Origin: Bacteroidales bacterium
GTDB lineage: Bacteria > Bacteroidota > Bacteroidia > Bacteroidales > UBA4181
DNA length: 6,680 nt
Direction: 5' to 3'
Assembly (NCBI GenBank): GCA_031264715.1
Contig: JAISDP010000106.1
Coordinates: 1-6,680 of the forward strand
Shown here: in pieces, positions 1 to 6,532 of the stretch
Layout: each line of letters begins with the position of its first letter
How positions within the stretch are numbered: position 1 is the first letter of the stretch
Made by a program: the position numbers and the translations under genes
The notes under the pieces: generated by a model
Told to the model about the DNA's origin: nothing
Seen by the model: only the letters and a program-made list of their open reading frames with translations
Databases searched by the model: none

Positions 1-66
1 TTGCATCCACCAGGCGTACCATTTATCCTCAGTGGCTTTTGGGTCGTACTTCGAAGGAAGTTCCAT
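1..66 (-). CDS. valS: Valyl-tRNA synthetase, N-terminal fragment (runs off left edge)
   Basis: Reading the minus strand from the ATG at 66-64 gives 22 codons with no stop, beginning MELPSKYDPKATEDKW and continuing YAWWMQ to the window edge. I recognise this as the N-terminus of Bacteroidota valyl-tRNA synthetase, which typically starts with a short ME(L/I)xSKYxPxxxExKWYxxW pattern just before the Rossmann-fold catalytic domain. The enzyme charges tRNA-Val with valine in the cytoplasm. The HIGH and KMSKS motifs would lie outside the window, so catalytic competence cannot be judged. A TATCTTTG box lies about 30 bases upstream of the ATG on the same strand, which supports this start. The gene is divergent from the phosphofructokinase gene. 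The identification rests on only 22 residues. Confidence 0.8.
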   Translation of the reverse strand, partial: MELPSKYDPKATEDKWYAWWMQ

Positions 67-95
67 TTTTAGATTCTTGATTTTTAATTGGGTCG

Positions 96-103
96 CAAAG
101 ATA
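96..103 (-). promoter_or_regulatory. Putative -7 box of the valS promoter
   Basis: On the minus strand this reads TATCTTTG, an exact match to the Bacteroidota -7 consensus TAnnTTTG. It ends about 30 bases before the valS ATG, implying a leader of roughly 20-25 bases. I see no convincing TTTG -33 box at the usual spacing, so the call rests on the -7 element and its position. Confidence 0.5.
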
Positions 104-211
104 ATTTTTTTGTTTGGAATTGCATTTCTTTATCCGGGAAAACAATGTAACGCAACAACTGCTGTAAAGTCACGCAAAGAAAGTTATCGAGTTTTGTTTT
201 TTGTTTTTTAT

Positions 212-219
212 TACCTTTG
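212..219 (+). promoter_or_regulatory. Putative -7 box of the pfk operon promoter
   Basis: TACCTTTG matches the Bacteroidota -7 consensus TAnnTTTG exactly. A TTTG at 193-196 could serve as the -33 box, although the 15-base spacer is shorter than the usual 19-21 and the surroundings are T-rich. Transcription would begin near 225-228, giving a leader of about 75-80 bases before the pfk ATG. It would drive the pfk gene and probably the two genes after it. Confidence 0.5.
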
Positions 220-270
220 TCAATGATCAATCCTGCAAAATGGTGTAATAAGCATGTGATAACCAACAAA

Positions 271-277
271 GAAGGAA
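271..277 (+). promoter_or_regulatory. Strong Shine-Dalgarno-like site in the pfk leader
   Basis: GAAGGAA is a good Shine-Dalgarno match. It sits 7-8 bases before the ATG at 285, the start of a seven-codon ORF, and about 28 bases before the pfk ATG at 305, which is too far for direct use. It stands out because none of the other gene starts in this window has a recognisable Shine-Dalgarno, as is usual in Bacteroidota. Confidence 0.4.
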
Positions 278-284
278 TTAATCA

Positions 285-308
285 ATGGTAAAAACAACCA
301 ACAAATGA
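285..308 (+). other. Seven-codon leader ORF overlapping the pfk start
   Basis: ATG at 285 opens a seven-codon frame, MVKTTNK, ending in TGA at 306-308. This stop overlaps the pfk ATG at 305-307 in an ATGA arrangement, the classic geometry for translational coupling. The GAAGGAA site at 271-277 is well spaced for the small ORF and not for pfk. It may be a coupling or leader peptide that delivers ribosomes to pfk, or a chance frame; the sequence alone cannot decide. The peptide has no obvious attenuator run of one amino acid. Confidence 0.3.
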
Positions 309-1318
309 AAATAGGAATCTTATCATCAGGAGGCGATTGTCCCGGCATCAATGCAACCATACGGGGTGTGGGGAAAGCAGCCATGACATACGGAATGGAA
401 GTCATTGGGGTACTCGACGGCTTTTCGGGGTTGATGTTCAATGACTATATTCAATTAGACGAACGGCAACTTTCGGGCATCCTCACCCTGGGAGGCACCA
501 TCCTGGGTACTTCACGCGAGAAACCCTTCAAGAAGAAGGAAGGAGACCTGATTGCCGACAAACCGCAGATGATCAAGCAGAACTGTGCCAAGATGGGAAT
601 TGACTGCCTGGTGTGTGTAGGCGGGAACGGTACGCAGAAAACAGCCGCCCAGCTTTCGGGAATAGGGCTCAACGTGGTAGGTATACCCAAAACCATCGAC
701 AACGATGTGTGGGGTACTGATGTTACTTTCGGATTCGATACGGCAGTGAATATTGCTACCGAGGCGATCGACAGGTTACATTCTACAGCTAATTCGCACA
801 AGCGGGTGATGGTGATCGAACTGATGGGGCATCATGCCGGCTGGATAACGCTTTATGCGGGCATTGCCGGCGGCGGTGATGTGATCCTGATCCCCGAACT
901 GGATTATAATATTAATAAGGTGAACGAGGTTCTGATGGAGAGGTCGCGCAAGGGGAAGCCTTATTCGATTGTGGTAGTGGCCGAAGGGATCAAGACCGGG
1001 AAAAAGGAAGGGATGCCGGCCGGCGCTTATATTGCCGAACAGATTGAAAAAGAAACCAAAATAGAGACGCGGGTCACTGTGCCGGGTTATACCTTGCGCG
1101 GAGGCAGCCCGTCGCCGCTCGACCGCATCATTGCTACCCGTATGGGCACATATGCAGCGTCGCTGATCAATCAGCAGGACTTTGGAAAAATGGTAGCCCT
1201 TCATCACAATGAAATGACTTCCGTTCCGTTAAAAGAGGTAGGGGGAAAGCTCCGCCTGGTTCCGCATGATCATTTCCTGATCAAGCAGGCAAAACGTGTC
1301 GGAACTTTCTTCGGATAA
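305..1318 (+). CDS. pfkA: 6-phosphofructokinase, mixed-substrate (group III-like) type
   Basis: Phosphorylates fructose 6-phosphate to fructose 1,6-bisphosphate in glycolysis, in the cytoplasm. The 337 residues match the usual bacterial PfkA length. Visible motifs are SSGGDCPGINATIRG (7-21), the donor-site loop GGNGT (106-110), and the catalytic PKTIDND (128-134) with base Asp132. Also present are LMGHHAG (173-179), Arg167, Arg256 and Arg265 for substrate binding, and RGGSPSPLDR (265-274). By motif alignment with E. coli PfkA, Gly109 matches Gly104 (ATP-type) while Lys129 matches Gly124 (Lys is typical of pyrophosphate enzymes), and Asn108 replaces the Mg-binding Asp103. The phosphoryl donor, ATP or PPi, is therefore uncertain, and allosteric control like that of E. 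coli should not be assumed. The start fits the family N-terminus. It is first in a likely operon with the next two genes, 32 bases ahead of the second. Confidence 0.93.
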   Translation: MKIGILSSGGDCPGINATIRGVGKAAMTYGMEVIGVLDGFSGLMFNDYIQLDERQLSGILTLGGTILGTSREKPFKKKEGDLIADKPQMIKQNCAKMGIDCLVCVGGNGTQKTAAQLSGIGLNVVGIPKTIDNDVWGTDVTFGFDTAVNIATEAIDRLHSTANSHKRVMVIELMGHHAGWITLYAGIAGGGDVILIPELDYNINKVNEVLMERSRKGKPYSIVVVAEGIKTGKKEGMPAGAYIAEQIEKETKIETRVTVPGYTLRGGSPSPLDRIIATRMGTYAASLINQQDFGKMVALHHNEMTSVPLKEVGGKLRLVPHDHFLIKQAKRVGTFFG

Positions 1319-1350
1319 GAAACGGTAATAAAGACCTGTAAGTTTTCATT

Positions 1351-1815
1351 ATGATTATAGATACTAAAGAAGAAGCAACAACACTGTGGCGAACCAAAAC
1401 TTTTGCGATCGCTGTCTACCTGGTACTGGTGGTAACAATTGTCGCCTTCTTACCCGTCGATAAAACGGTCAAGATACTTATATGTGCAGGACTGTCTGTT
1501 ATATTCCTGGCGTTATACTGGTTCCAGTATATGATGGAGTATACCTATTTCTATTTTTCGAGTAACAATAAGAATCTGGTATTCAGGTTTTATTCGTTAC
1601 GAAATTTTTATGGAAGACCCAAGACAATTGAAATAGCCAAGACGAGCCTGATGAAATATGACATTACAACGGGTTTTTTCAATAAGAAAGAATCGCTGGT
1701 GCTGTATCAGAAAACTGAAAAGGGCGTAGCCAAATATCCGTCCATATCGTTGACGCTTCTGAGCAGGAACCAAAAAACAGAATTGAAACGGGCATTGTTT
1801 ACCACAATCCAATAA
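1351..1815 (+). CDS. Conserved-looking two-helix membrane protein, function unknown
   Basis: I do not recognise a named family. The 154-residue protein has a short charged N-terminus, two hydrophobic stretches at about 17-34 and 39-58 separated by a tight PVDKTVK turn, and a soluble C-terminal part of about 95 residues. That part is rich in alternating hydrophobic and polar residues and aromatic residues (EYTYFYFS at 63-70), consistent with a beta-rich, PH-like domain. Both termini would face the cytoplasm if the positively charged flanks stay inside. No signal peptide or catalytic motif is visible. It lies 32 bases after pfk and 4 bases before the yigZ-like start, so it is very likely co-transcribed and possibly translationally coupled to the latter. 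The start ATG has no Shine-Dalgarno. I infer a real gene from its length, codon continuity and tight packing. Confidence 0.8.
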   Translation: MIIDTKEEATTLWRTKTFAIAVYLVLVVTIVAFLPVDKTVKILICAGLSVIFLALYWFQYMMEYTYFYFSSNNKNLVFRFYSLRNFYGRPKTIEIAKTSLMKYDITTGFFNKKESLVLYQKTEKGVAKYPSISLTLLSRNQKTELKRALFTTIQ

Positions 1816-1819
1816 TTGA

Positions 1820-2416
1820 TTGGATTCATTCTCAACCATAGCTTCCGCATCCGAAGGGATATATAAGGACAAAGGCAGTAAGTTCCTGGCTTTTGCCTAC
1901 CCGGTGGACAGCGAAGAGGAAGTAAAGGAAAAAGTCGACAACCTGCGTAAAAAATACTTTGATGCACGTCATTGCTGTTATGCTTACCGCCTGGGAGCCG
2001 ATGGCGAACGGTATCGCGCCAACGACGACGGCGAACCTGCTAATTCGGCAGGTAAGCCCATTCTCGGGCAGTTGGTGGCTCATGATGTGACCAATGTCCT
2101 GGTGGTAGTAGTCCGCTATTTTGGCGGGATACTGCTGGGAGTGGGCGGCCTGGTACAGGCCTACAGGCTGGCGACAGCCGATGCGCTGGCTAATGCAGAA
2201 ATAATAACGGGTACAGTTACCGAAACATATACATTCACATTCGGTTACCCGGATATGAACAGGGTATTGAAAGTGGTGAAGGGTATGAACCTGGAATATT
2301 ACGGGCAGGATTTTAACCTGGATTGCACCATGAGTGTAAAAGTGCGGAAAAGCCTGGCCGGGCAAATGAAAAAGCAGCTCGAACCGGTTGAATCATTGAA
2401 AATAACGATTGTGTAG
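1820..2416 (+). CDS. yigZ: YigZ/IMPACT family protein (UPF0029 with C-terminal DUF1949)
   Basis: Member of the YigZ/IMPACT family. Eukaryotic IMPACT regulates the Gcn2 kinase, but the bacterial biochemical role is not settled. The UPF0029 domain spans roughly residues 15-120, with KGSKFLAFAYPV (18-29), NDDGEPANSAGKPILG (68-83) and the signature VVVRYFGGILLGVGGLVQAY (96-115). The C-terminal part (about 137-197) fits the DUF1949 ferredoxin-like domain. The length of 198 residues is normal. The start must be TTG at 1820: the preceding in-frame codon is TGA, no in-frame ATG occurs before residue 146, and the resulting MDSFSTIASASEG matches the family N-terminus. The preceding gene stops 4 bases upstream, so translation is probably coupled. 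It is the last gene before a 113-base gap. Confidence 0.93.
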   Translation: MDSFSTIASASEGIYKDKGSKFLAFAYPVDSEEEVKEKVDNLRKKYFDARHCCYAYRLGADGERYRANDDGEPANSAGKPILGQLVAHDVTNVLVVVVRYFGGILLGVGGLVQAYRLATADALANAEIITGTVTETYTFTFGYPDMNRVLKVVKGMNLEYYGQDFNLDCTMSVKVRKSLAGQMKKQLEPVESLKITIV

Positions 2417-2424
2417 TTCCAGGT

Positions 2425-2446
2425 CTTTTCGAAAAGCTTTATTTTT
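2425..2446 (+). terminator. Weak palindrome plus T-rich run after yigZ
   Basis: A perfect 12-base palindrome CTTTTCGAAAAG (2425-2436) is followed by a T-rich stretch (2437-2446), 8 bases after the yigZ stop. The stem is short and mostly A-T, so a stable hairpin with a loop would have only about four pairs. It could be a weak intrinsic terminator for the pfk-yigZ unit, but the support is modest. Confidence 0.25.
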
Positions 2447-2495
2447 CATAACGCCTCAAAAAATAAATAATAATATCCCGGTGTGATTTTTTTCG

Positions 2496-2503
2496 TATTT
2501 TTA
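2496..2503 (+). promoter_or_regulatory. Possible -7 box upstream of the M20 peptidase gene
   Basis: TATTTTTA matches the -7 consensus TAnnTTTG except at the last base. It ends 26 bases before the ATG at 2530, similar to the box-to-start distance seen for valS and for the DUF6807 gene. No clear -33 box is seen. The 113-base gap after yigZ makes a promoter here plausible. Confidence 0.25.
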
Positions 2504-2529
2504 CCACATTCATATCATCTATAATCATC

Positions 2530-3903
2530 ATGCAAGATATCAAACAGTTCATCGAAACAAACCGACAACGTTTTTTAGACGAATTATTCGGGCTGATCCG
2601 CATCCCCTCGATCAGTTCGGAGGAGAAACACAAGCCTGATATGGTAAAAGCAGCGGATTACTGGGCGCAATTGCTTCTGAAAGCCGGTGCAGACAAGGTG
2701 GAACTGATGCCCACTACCGGTAACCCGATAGTATATGGCGAGAAAATAATTAATCCGGGTTTACCTGTAGTATTGGTATACGGGCACTATGATGTGATGC
2801 CCGTCGATCCGGTTGATTTATGGAATAGCCAGCCTTTCGAACCGGAAATTCGCGACGGGAAAATATTTGCCCGCGGCGCCGACGACGACAAGGGGCAAAG
2901 TTTTATCCATGCTAAAGCGTTTGAGTATCTTGCGCAAAACAACACGTTGCCCTGCAATGTCAAATTCATGATCGAAGGCGAGGAAGAAATCGGATCGGCA
3001 GCGCTGGCGGCCTGGTGTGTCGAAAAGAAAGAAATGTTGAGCGCCGATGTGATACTGGTGTCGGATACAATGATGGTCGGGCCGGATACGCCTTCGATTA
3101 CCTGCGGCTTGCGCGGTATCGCTTATCTCGAAGTGGAAGTTACCGGCGCCAGTCGCGACCTACATTCGGGAATTTTCGGCGGAGCAGTAGCCAATCCCAT
3201 CAACATATTGGCGCAAATGATCGCATCGCTGCACGACGCGAAAGGTCGTGTCACCGTTAAAGGGTTCTACGACGACGTTACAGCGCTGAGCGAAGCTGGC
3301 CGCGCCGAGCTCAACAAAGCGCCGTTCGACCTCAACAAGTACAGGCAGTCACTCGACATCAACGAACTGTGCGGTGAAGACGGCTACACCACGCTCGAAC
3401 GTACCGGTATCAGGCCAACGCTCGATGTATGCGGTATCTGGGGCGGCTACACGGGCGAAGGCGCCAAAACCGTGATCCCGTCAAAAGCTTACGCGAAAAT
3501 ATCTATGCGACTGGTTGCCAACCAGGATCACGAAAAGATTGCCAGGCTGTTTACGGAACATTTCCTGTCCATTGCGCCCGATTGTGTGAAAGTAAAAGTT
3601 ACCAACCTTCATGGCGGACAGGCTTATGTATCGCCGACCGATTCGACGGCCTTCCGGGCAGCTGCAAAAGCGCTGGAAACAGTATTTGGCAAACGCCCGA
3701 TACCTGTATATAGCGGCGGAAGTATTCCGATAATCGCCACTTTCGAGAGAGTATTGGGCATCAAATCCATACTGATGGGGTTCGGGTTGGATAGCGACGC
3801 CATTCATTCGCCCAACGAAAACTTCCCATTATCCAGCCTTTTCAATGGAATAGAAACTGTTGTCCATTTCTATGAGAATTTTGCGAGAATGATGAAAGGA
3901 TAA
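2530..3903 (+). CDS. M20 family metallopeptidase (dipeptidase-like)
   Basis: A di-zinc exopeptidase of the M20/M25/M40 family, most like cytosolic non-specific dipeptidases; it probably cleaves dipeptides or other small peptides in the cytoplasm. There is no signal peptide. Expected catalytic residues are all present: GHYDVMPVDP (85-94) with metal ligand His86 and Asp88; RGADDDKGQ (115-123) with bridging Asp119; EGEEEIGS (149-156) with general base Glu152 and ligand Glu153; Asp179 in VSDT; LHSG (211-214) with His212 in the lid/dimer domain; and IHSPNE (425-430) with ligand His426. The lid domain spans roughly 196-355. The length of 457 residues is normal. The start has no Shine-Dalgarno but places the N-terminal helix as in relatives. 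The exact substrate cannot be read from sequence. The next gene begins 31 bases downstream with no obvious promoter between, so read-through is possible. Confidence 0.93.
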   Translation: MQDIKQFIETNRQRFLDELFGLIRIPSISSEEKHKPDMVKAADYWAQLLLKAGADKVELMPTTGNPIVYGEKIINPGLPVVLVYGHYDVMPVDPVDLWNSQPFEPEIRDGKIFARGADDDKGQSFIHAKAFEYLAQNNTLPCNVKFMIEGEEEIGSAALAAWCVEKKEMLSADVILVSDTMMVGPDTPSITCGLRGIAYLEVEVTGASRDLHSGIFGGAVANPINILAQMIASLHDAKGRVTVKGFYDDVTALSEAGRAELNKAPFDLNKYRQSLDINELCGEDGYTTLERTGIRPTLDVCGIWGGYTGEGAKTVIPSKAYAKISMRLVANQDHEKIARLFTEHFLSIAPDCVKVKVTNLHGGQAYVSPTDSTAFRAAAKALETVFGKRPIPVYSGGSIPIIATFERVLGIKSILMGFGLDSDAIHSPNENFPLSSLFNGIETVVHFYENFARMMKG

Positions 3904-3930
3904 ATAATACAAATAATACAAATAACATAA
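3904..3930 (+). repeat. AT-rich 9-base tandem repeat between two genes
   Basis: Directly after the M20 stop codon the unit ATAATACAA occurs twice in tandem (3904-3912, 3913-3921), followed by a degenerate third copy ATAACATAA (3922-3930). It fills almost the whole 31-base gap before the ATG at 3935. An A-rich, unstructured stretch before a start is common in Bacteroidota and may help translation; a regulatory role for the copy number is only a possibility. Confidence 0.6.
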
Positions 3931-3934
3931 ATTC

Positions 3935-5560
3935 ATGAAACCCATTCTATTTTTACCGGTCTTATTATTTATACTGTTACCCTGTTCCGGCCAGGATACA
4001 TTCAGCCCTGCGCAACGCGCCGAATGGCTTCGGAAAGCCGAAGCATGTAAGCCGAAATTATCCGAAACGGTCAAAACGCCGCAACGGTTAGTATCGCTGA
4101 ATAAAAATGAGGATGCCTTCCAGGGCTGGGAGGCATCTGCAGCAGGCGATATCAATACGCTCTACACAAGTTCGCTGAAAAAGCAATCGGGCGTAGTTGT
4201 TGATTTCGGAGAACACCTTACCGGGCATTTTTCCTGCCATTTTAACCTGGCAGGCAATGCCGATTCGGATGCTCCCGTACGCGTAAAGTTTACCTTTGGC
4301 GAAGTGCCCGCTGAGTTGGCTACCCCGTTCGATCCATATCCGGGTGGTCTGAGTCGTGCCTGGTTGCAGGACGAGATTGTCACCATCGACTGCATTCCCA
4401 ACAGCATTACCATCCCGAGGCGATTGTCCTTCCGTTATGTGAAGATCGAATTGCTGGCACATTCATCGTTTGATTTCAAGATTTCGGGAATGGAGGTGAA
4501 AGCCGTGACATCGGTAACCGGTACAGCCGCACCGCTTGCACAGGGTACCCCGCAGGCGATTGCTGATATTGACCGCGTAGGCCTGGCAACACTCAGGGAG
4601 TGCATGCAAACCGTATATGAGGATGGCCCCAAACGCGATATGCGCCTGTGGATCGGCGATTTGTACCTCGAAGCATTGGCCAATACCTATTCGTACAAAA
4701 ATCATGATCTCACCAAACGGTGCTTATACATGCTTGCAGGGCTGGCTGCTCCCAGCGGATTTCTGCATGCTACCGTGTTTGAAACGCCCAAACCGCATCC
4801 GCAAACGAGACAACATATCCTCGATTATGCTTTGCTTTGGAATGTGGCTTTGCTGGATTACCTGAAAACCACCGGCGACCGTGAAACAGCATTCGACTTA
4901 TGGCCTGTAGCCGCCAAACAGGTGGAAGTGGCAAAAACATACATCGGCGATGACCTGATGTACAATGAGAAACCTGTCTGGATTTTTTTCGACTGGCGCG
5001 ATGGCTTGAACAAGCAGGCTCCTTTGCAGGGATTGTTCGTAAAAACCTTCAATGACACTTATGAATTGGCTAAAATGCTTGGTAAAGAAAAGGAAGTGGC
5101 CGATTTGCCGGGTCTAACCAAAAAGATGATCCGGGTAGCCCGCCAAAACCTCTACGACAGCAAACGTGGCTTAGTGGTGAGTGGCCCCAACAAACAGGTT
5201 TCATACTTGTCGCAGGTATGGATGACTTTAGGCGGCATATTTACCCCCAAGGAGGCCCAAAAAGCGTTGAAAAACGCTATGGCAACACCGGATGCCGTAT
5301 ACCCCGGTTCGCCGTATGGCACACATTATATGATCGAAGCGCTGATTGCCTGCGGGCTGGAGCAGGAAGCCAAAGATTACCTGGTGAAATACTGGGGCGG
5401 CATGGTGCAAAAAGGTGCGGATACCTTCTGGGAAGTGTACGACCCCAACAATGATTTTCTCTCACCCTACAAATTCTTTCCTGTCAACAGCTATTGCCAT
5501 GCATGGAGTTGTACGCCGGTATATTTTATCCGGAAATATCCTCAAATCTTTCAAAAATAA
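3935..5560 (+). CDS. Secreted six-hairpin glycosidase, alpha-L-rhamnosidase-like (GH78-related)
   Basis: Probable exported glycoside hydrolase related to alpha-L-rhamnosidases. A signal peptide covers residues 1 to about 19 (hydrophobic core ILFLPVLLFILLP, then CSGQ). A Cys is present, but Pro precedes it, so a lipobox is unlikely. Residues of about 45-190 form a predicted beta-sandwich like the N-terminal domains of GH78 enzymes (VVVDFGEHLTGHF at 87-99). Residues of about 208-540 match the (alpha/alpha)6 barrel. Key motifs are EDGPKRDMRLWIGD (229-242), the counterpart of the GH78 DCPxRDER..WTGD motif; FFDWRDGLNKQAPLQG (351-366); GADTFWEVYDP (494-504) with Glu500 as probable general base; and NSYCHAWSCTP (518-528). 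The Glu often acting as acid in GH78 is not conserved: Asp235 or Asp230 would have to serve. The 541 residues are shorter than typical multi-domain GH78 enzymes. Rhamnose specificity is inferred and could be wrong. A secreted DUF6807 gene follows after 69 bases. Confidence 0.8.
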   Translation: MKPILFLPVLLFILLPCSGQDTFSPAQRAEWLRKAEACKPKLSETVKTPQRLVSLNKNEDAFQGWEASAAGDINTLYTSSLKKQSGVVVDFGEHLTGHFSCHFNLAGNADSDAPVRVKFTFGEVPAELATPFDPYPGGLSRAWLQDEIVTIDCIPNSITIPRRLSFRYVKIELLAHSSFDFKISGMEVKAVTSVTGTAAPLAQGTPQAIADIDRVGLATLRECMQTVYEDGPKRDMRLWIGDLYLEALANTYSYKNHDLTKRCLYMLAGLAAPSGFLHATVFETPKPHPQTRQHILDYALLWNVALLDYLKTTGDRETAFDLWPVAAKQVEVAKTYIGDDLMYNEKPVWIFFDWRDGLNKQAPLQGLFVKTFNDTYELAKMLGKEKEVADLPGLTKKMIRVARQNLYDSKRGLVVSGPNKQVSYLSQVWMTLGGIFTPKEAQKALKNAMATPDAVYPGSPYGTHYMIEALIACGLEQEAKDYLVKYWGGMVQKGADTFWEVYDPNNDFLSPYKFFPVNSYCHAWSCTPVYFIRKYPQIFQK

Positions 5561-5594
5561 TTAGCTTACAGGGCAAAATACGCATGGAATGTTC

Positions 5595-5602
5595 TATTTT
5601 TG
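5595..5602 (+). promoter_or_regulatory. Putative -7 box upstream of the DUF6807 gene
   Basis: TATTTTTG matches the Bacteroidota -7 consensus TAnnTTTG exactly and ends 27 bases before the ATG at 5630. No clear TTTG -33 box is present at the usual spacing, and the surroundings are AT-rich, so a chance match is possible. It would give the DUF6807 gene its own promoter within the glycosidase cluster. Confidence 0.35.
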
Positions 5603-5629
5603 AATTTTTAATCTTCAAAGCCAATCGAT

Positions 5630-6532
5630 ATGAAGAAAATTAATGTTTGGGTTATCGCAGCCTTTTTTTCAGCAGCTTTTATGCAAACGGTTTCCGCTGC
5701 GGAAATAAAGGCAATTCACAATGGCTCAAAAATAGATGTGACCATTGACAACCGGTTTTTTACCAGTTACATTTTCTCTATTGAGGAAAAATACCCGTTT
5801 TTCTTTCCTGTCAACGGGCCGGTCACGGATGGCAGCGTCACCTCCATGCGCAATGGCGAATACCCGCATCACAGTTCGTTATTTTTCGGGTGCGACCGTG
5901 TTAATGGCGGCAACTATTGGCAGGAAGGTCTCGAACGGGGACAAATCGTATCCAGGGGCGCCAGGATAATGGAACAGGGCAGCCGTGTGGTAATTATCGA
6001 CGAATGTACCTGGCAACGTCCCGGCGCCGATATGCCTGTGAAGGATACGCGTAAAATCACCATCACCGCTCCATCAAAGGATATGCGACAGATCGACTTC
6101 GAAGTGACCGTTGAAACCCTGATGGATGTGGTAATTCAGAAAACCAACCATTCGCTGTTCAGTGCACGCACGGCTGTTGACATCAGCGTAAAGAACGGCG
6201 GCGTAATGGTCAATGCCGAAGGTGACCAGGGTGAAAAAGCTACATTTGGCAAGCCGTCGGCCTGGATTGATTTCTACGGTAAGCGTGGTAACACCATCGA
6301 AGGCATCGCCATCCTGCAGCATCCTTCTAATGTGGAGTATCCATCCCCGTGGTTCACCCGCGACTATGGCTTCATTTCACCCACACCCATGTATTGGCCG
6401 CCAAACAATGCCGAAAGTATCCATTTGCGTAAAGGCGAAAAGATAACTTTGCGTTACAGGGCGCTGATCCATGCCGGCGACCACAAAACAGCAGATATTG
6501 CCGGGCAGTTTGCGAAGTATGGAAAAGAGTAG
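5630..6532 (+). CDS. Secreted DUF6807 ('PmoA family') protein
   Basis: I recognise this as a DUF6807 protein, a family often labelled 'PmoA' in databases although it is unrelated in function to particulate methane monooxygenase. Its biochemical role is not established; many members sit in carbohydrate-degradation loci. An N-terminal signal peptide ends near residue 23 or 24 (VSA or SAA before Glu25), so the product is exported, most likely to the periplasm. Family-like motifs are PFFFPVNGP (56-64), the paired histidines in GEYPHHSSLFFGCDRVNGGNYW (76-97: His80, His81), HPSNVEYPSPWFTRDYG (231-247), and a C-terminal RYRALIHAGDH (275-285). The fold is probably beta-sandwich-like, and the conserved His and Asp residues could bind a sugar or metal. 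The 300 residues are a normal length. It lies 69 bases after the rhamnosidase-like gene and 58 bases before a lipoprotein gene. Confidence 0.85.
   Translation: MKKINVWVIAAFFSAAFMQTVSAAEIKAIHNGSKIDVTIDNRFFTSYIFSIEEKYPFFFPVNGPVTDGSVTSMRNGEYPHHSSLFFGCDRVNGGNYWQEGLERGQIVSRGARIMEQGSRVVIIDECTWQRPGADMPVKDTRKITITAPSKDMRQIDFEVTVETLMDVVIQKTNHSLFSARTAVDISVKNGGVMVNAEGDQGEKATFGKPSAWIDFYGKRGNTIEGIAILQHPSNVEYPSPWFTRDYGFISPTPMYWPPNNAESIHLRKGEKITLRYRALIHAGDHKTADIAGQFAKYGKE

Noticed and set aside
32..226. A 64-codon plus-strand frame across the valS/pfk divergent region
   Set aside because: It runs antisense to the recognisable valS start and through the promoter region, and its product is a low-complexity, T-rich translation with no family resemblance.
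223..291. A 22-codon frame from ATG 223 that overlaps the seven-codon leader ORF
   Set aside because: Its ATG lies only 4 bases after the -7 box and would probably fall upstream of the transcription start; it has no ribosome site.
776..1207. A 143-codon minus-strand frame
   Set aside because: It lies antisense to the conserved core of phosphofructokinase and reads as a shadow of that gene's codon pattern.
1832..2365. A 177-codon minus-strand frame
   Set aside because: It lies entirely antisense to the clearly recognisable YigZ-family gene and its translation shows no motif.
3951..3994. A lipoprotein signal at the start of the rhamnosidase-like protein (Cys17)
   Set aside because: The residue before the Cys is Pro, which does not fit the lipobox; an ordinary signal peptide cut near residue 19 is more likely.
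5561..5629. A terminator between the rhamnosidase-like gene and the DUF6807 gene
   Set aside because: No GC-bearing hairpin followed by a T run could be found in this 69-base gap.
5630..6532. Methane monooxygenase subunit function for the 'PmoA family' protein
   Set aside because: The protein is soluble and exported, without the membrane helices of particulate methane monooxygenase; the family label is misleading.
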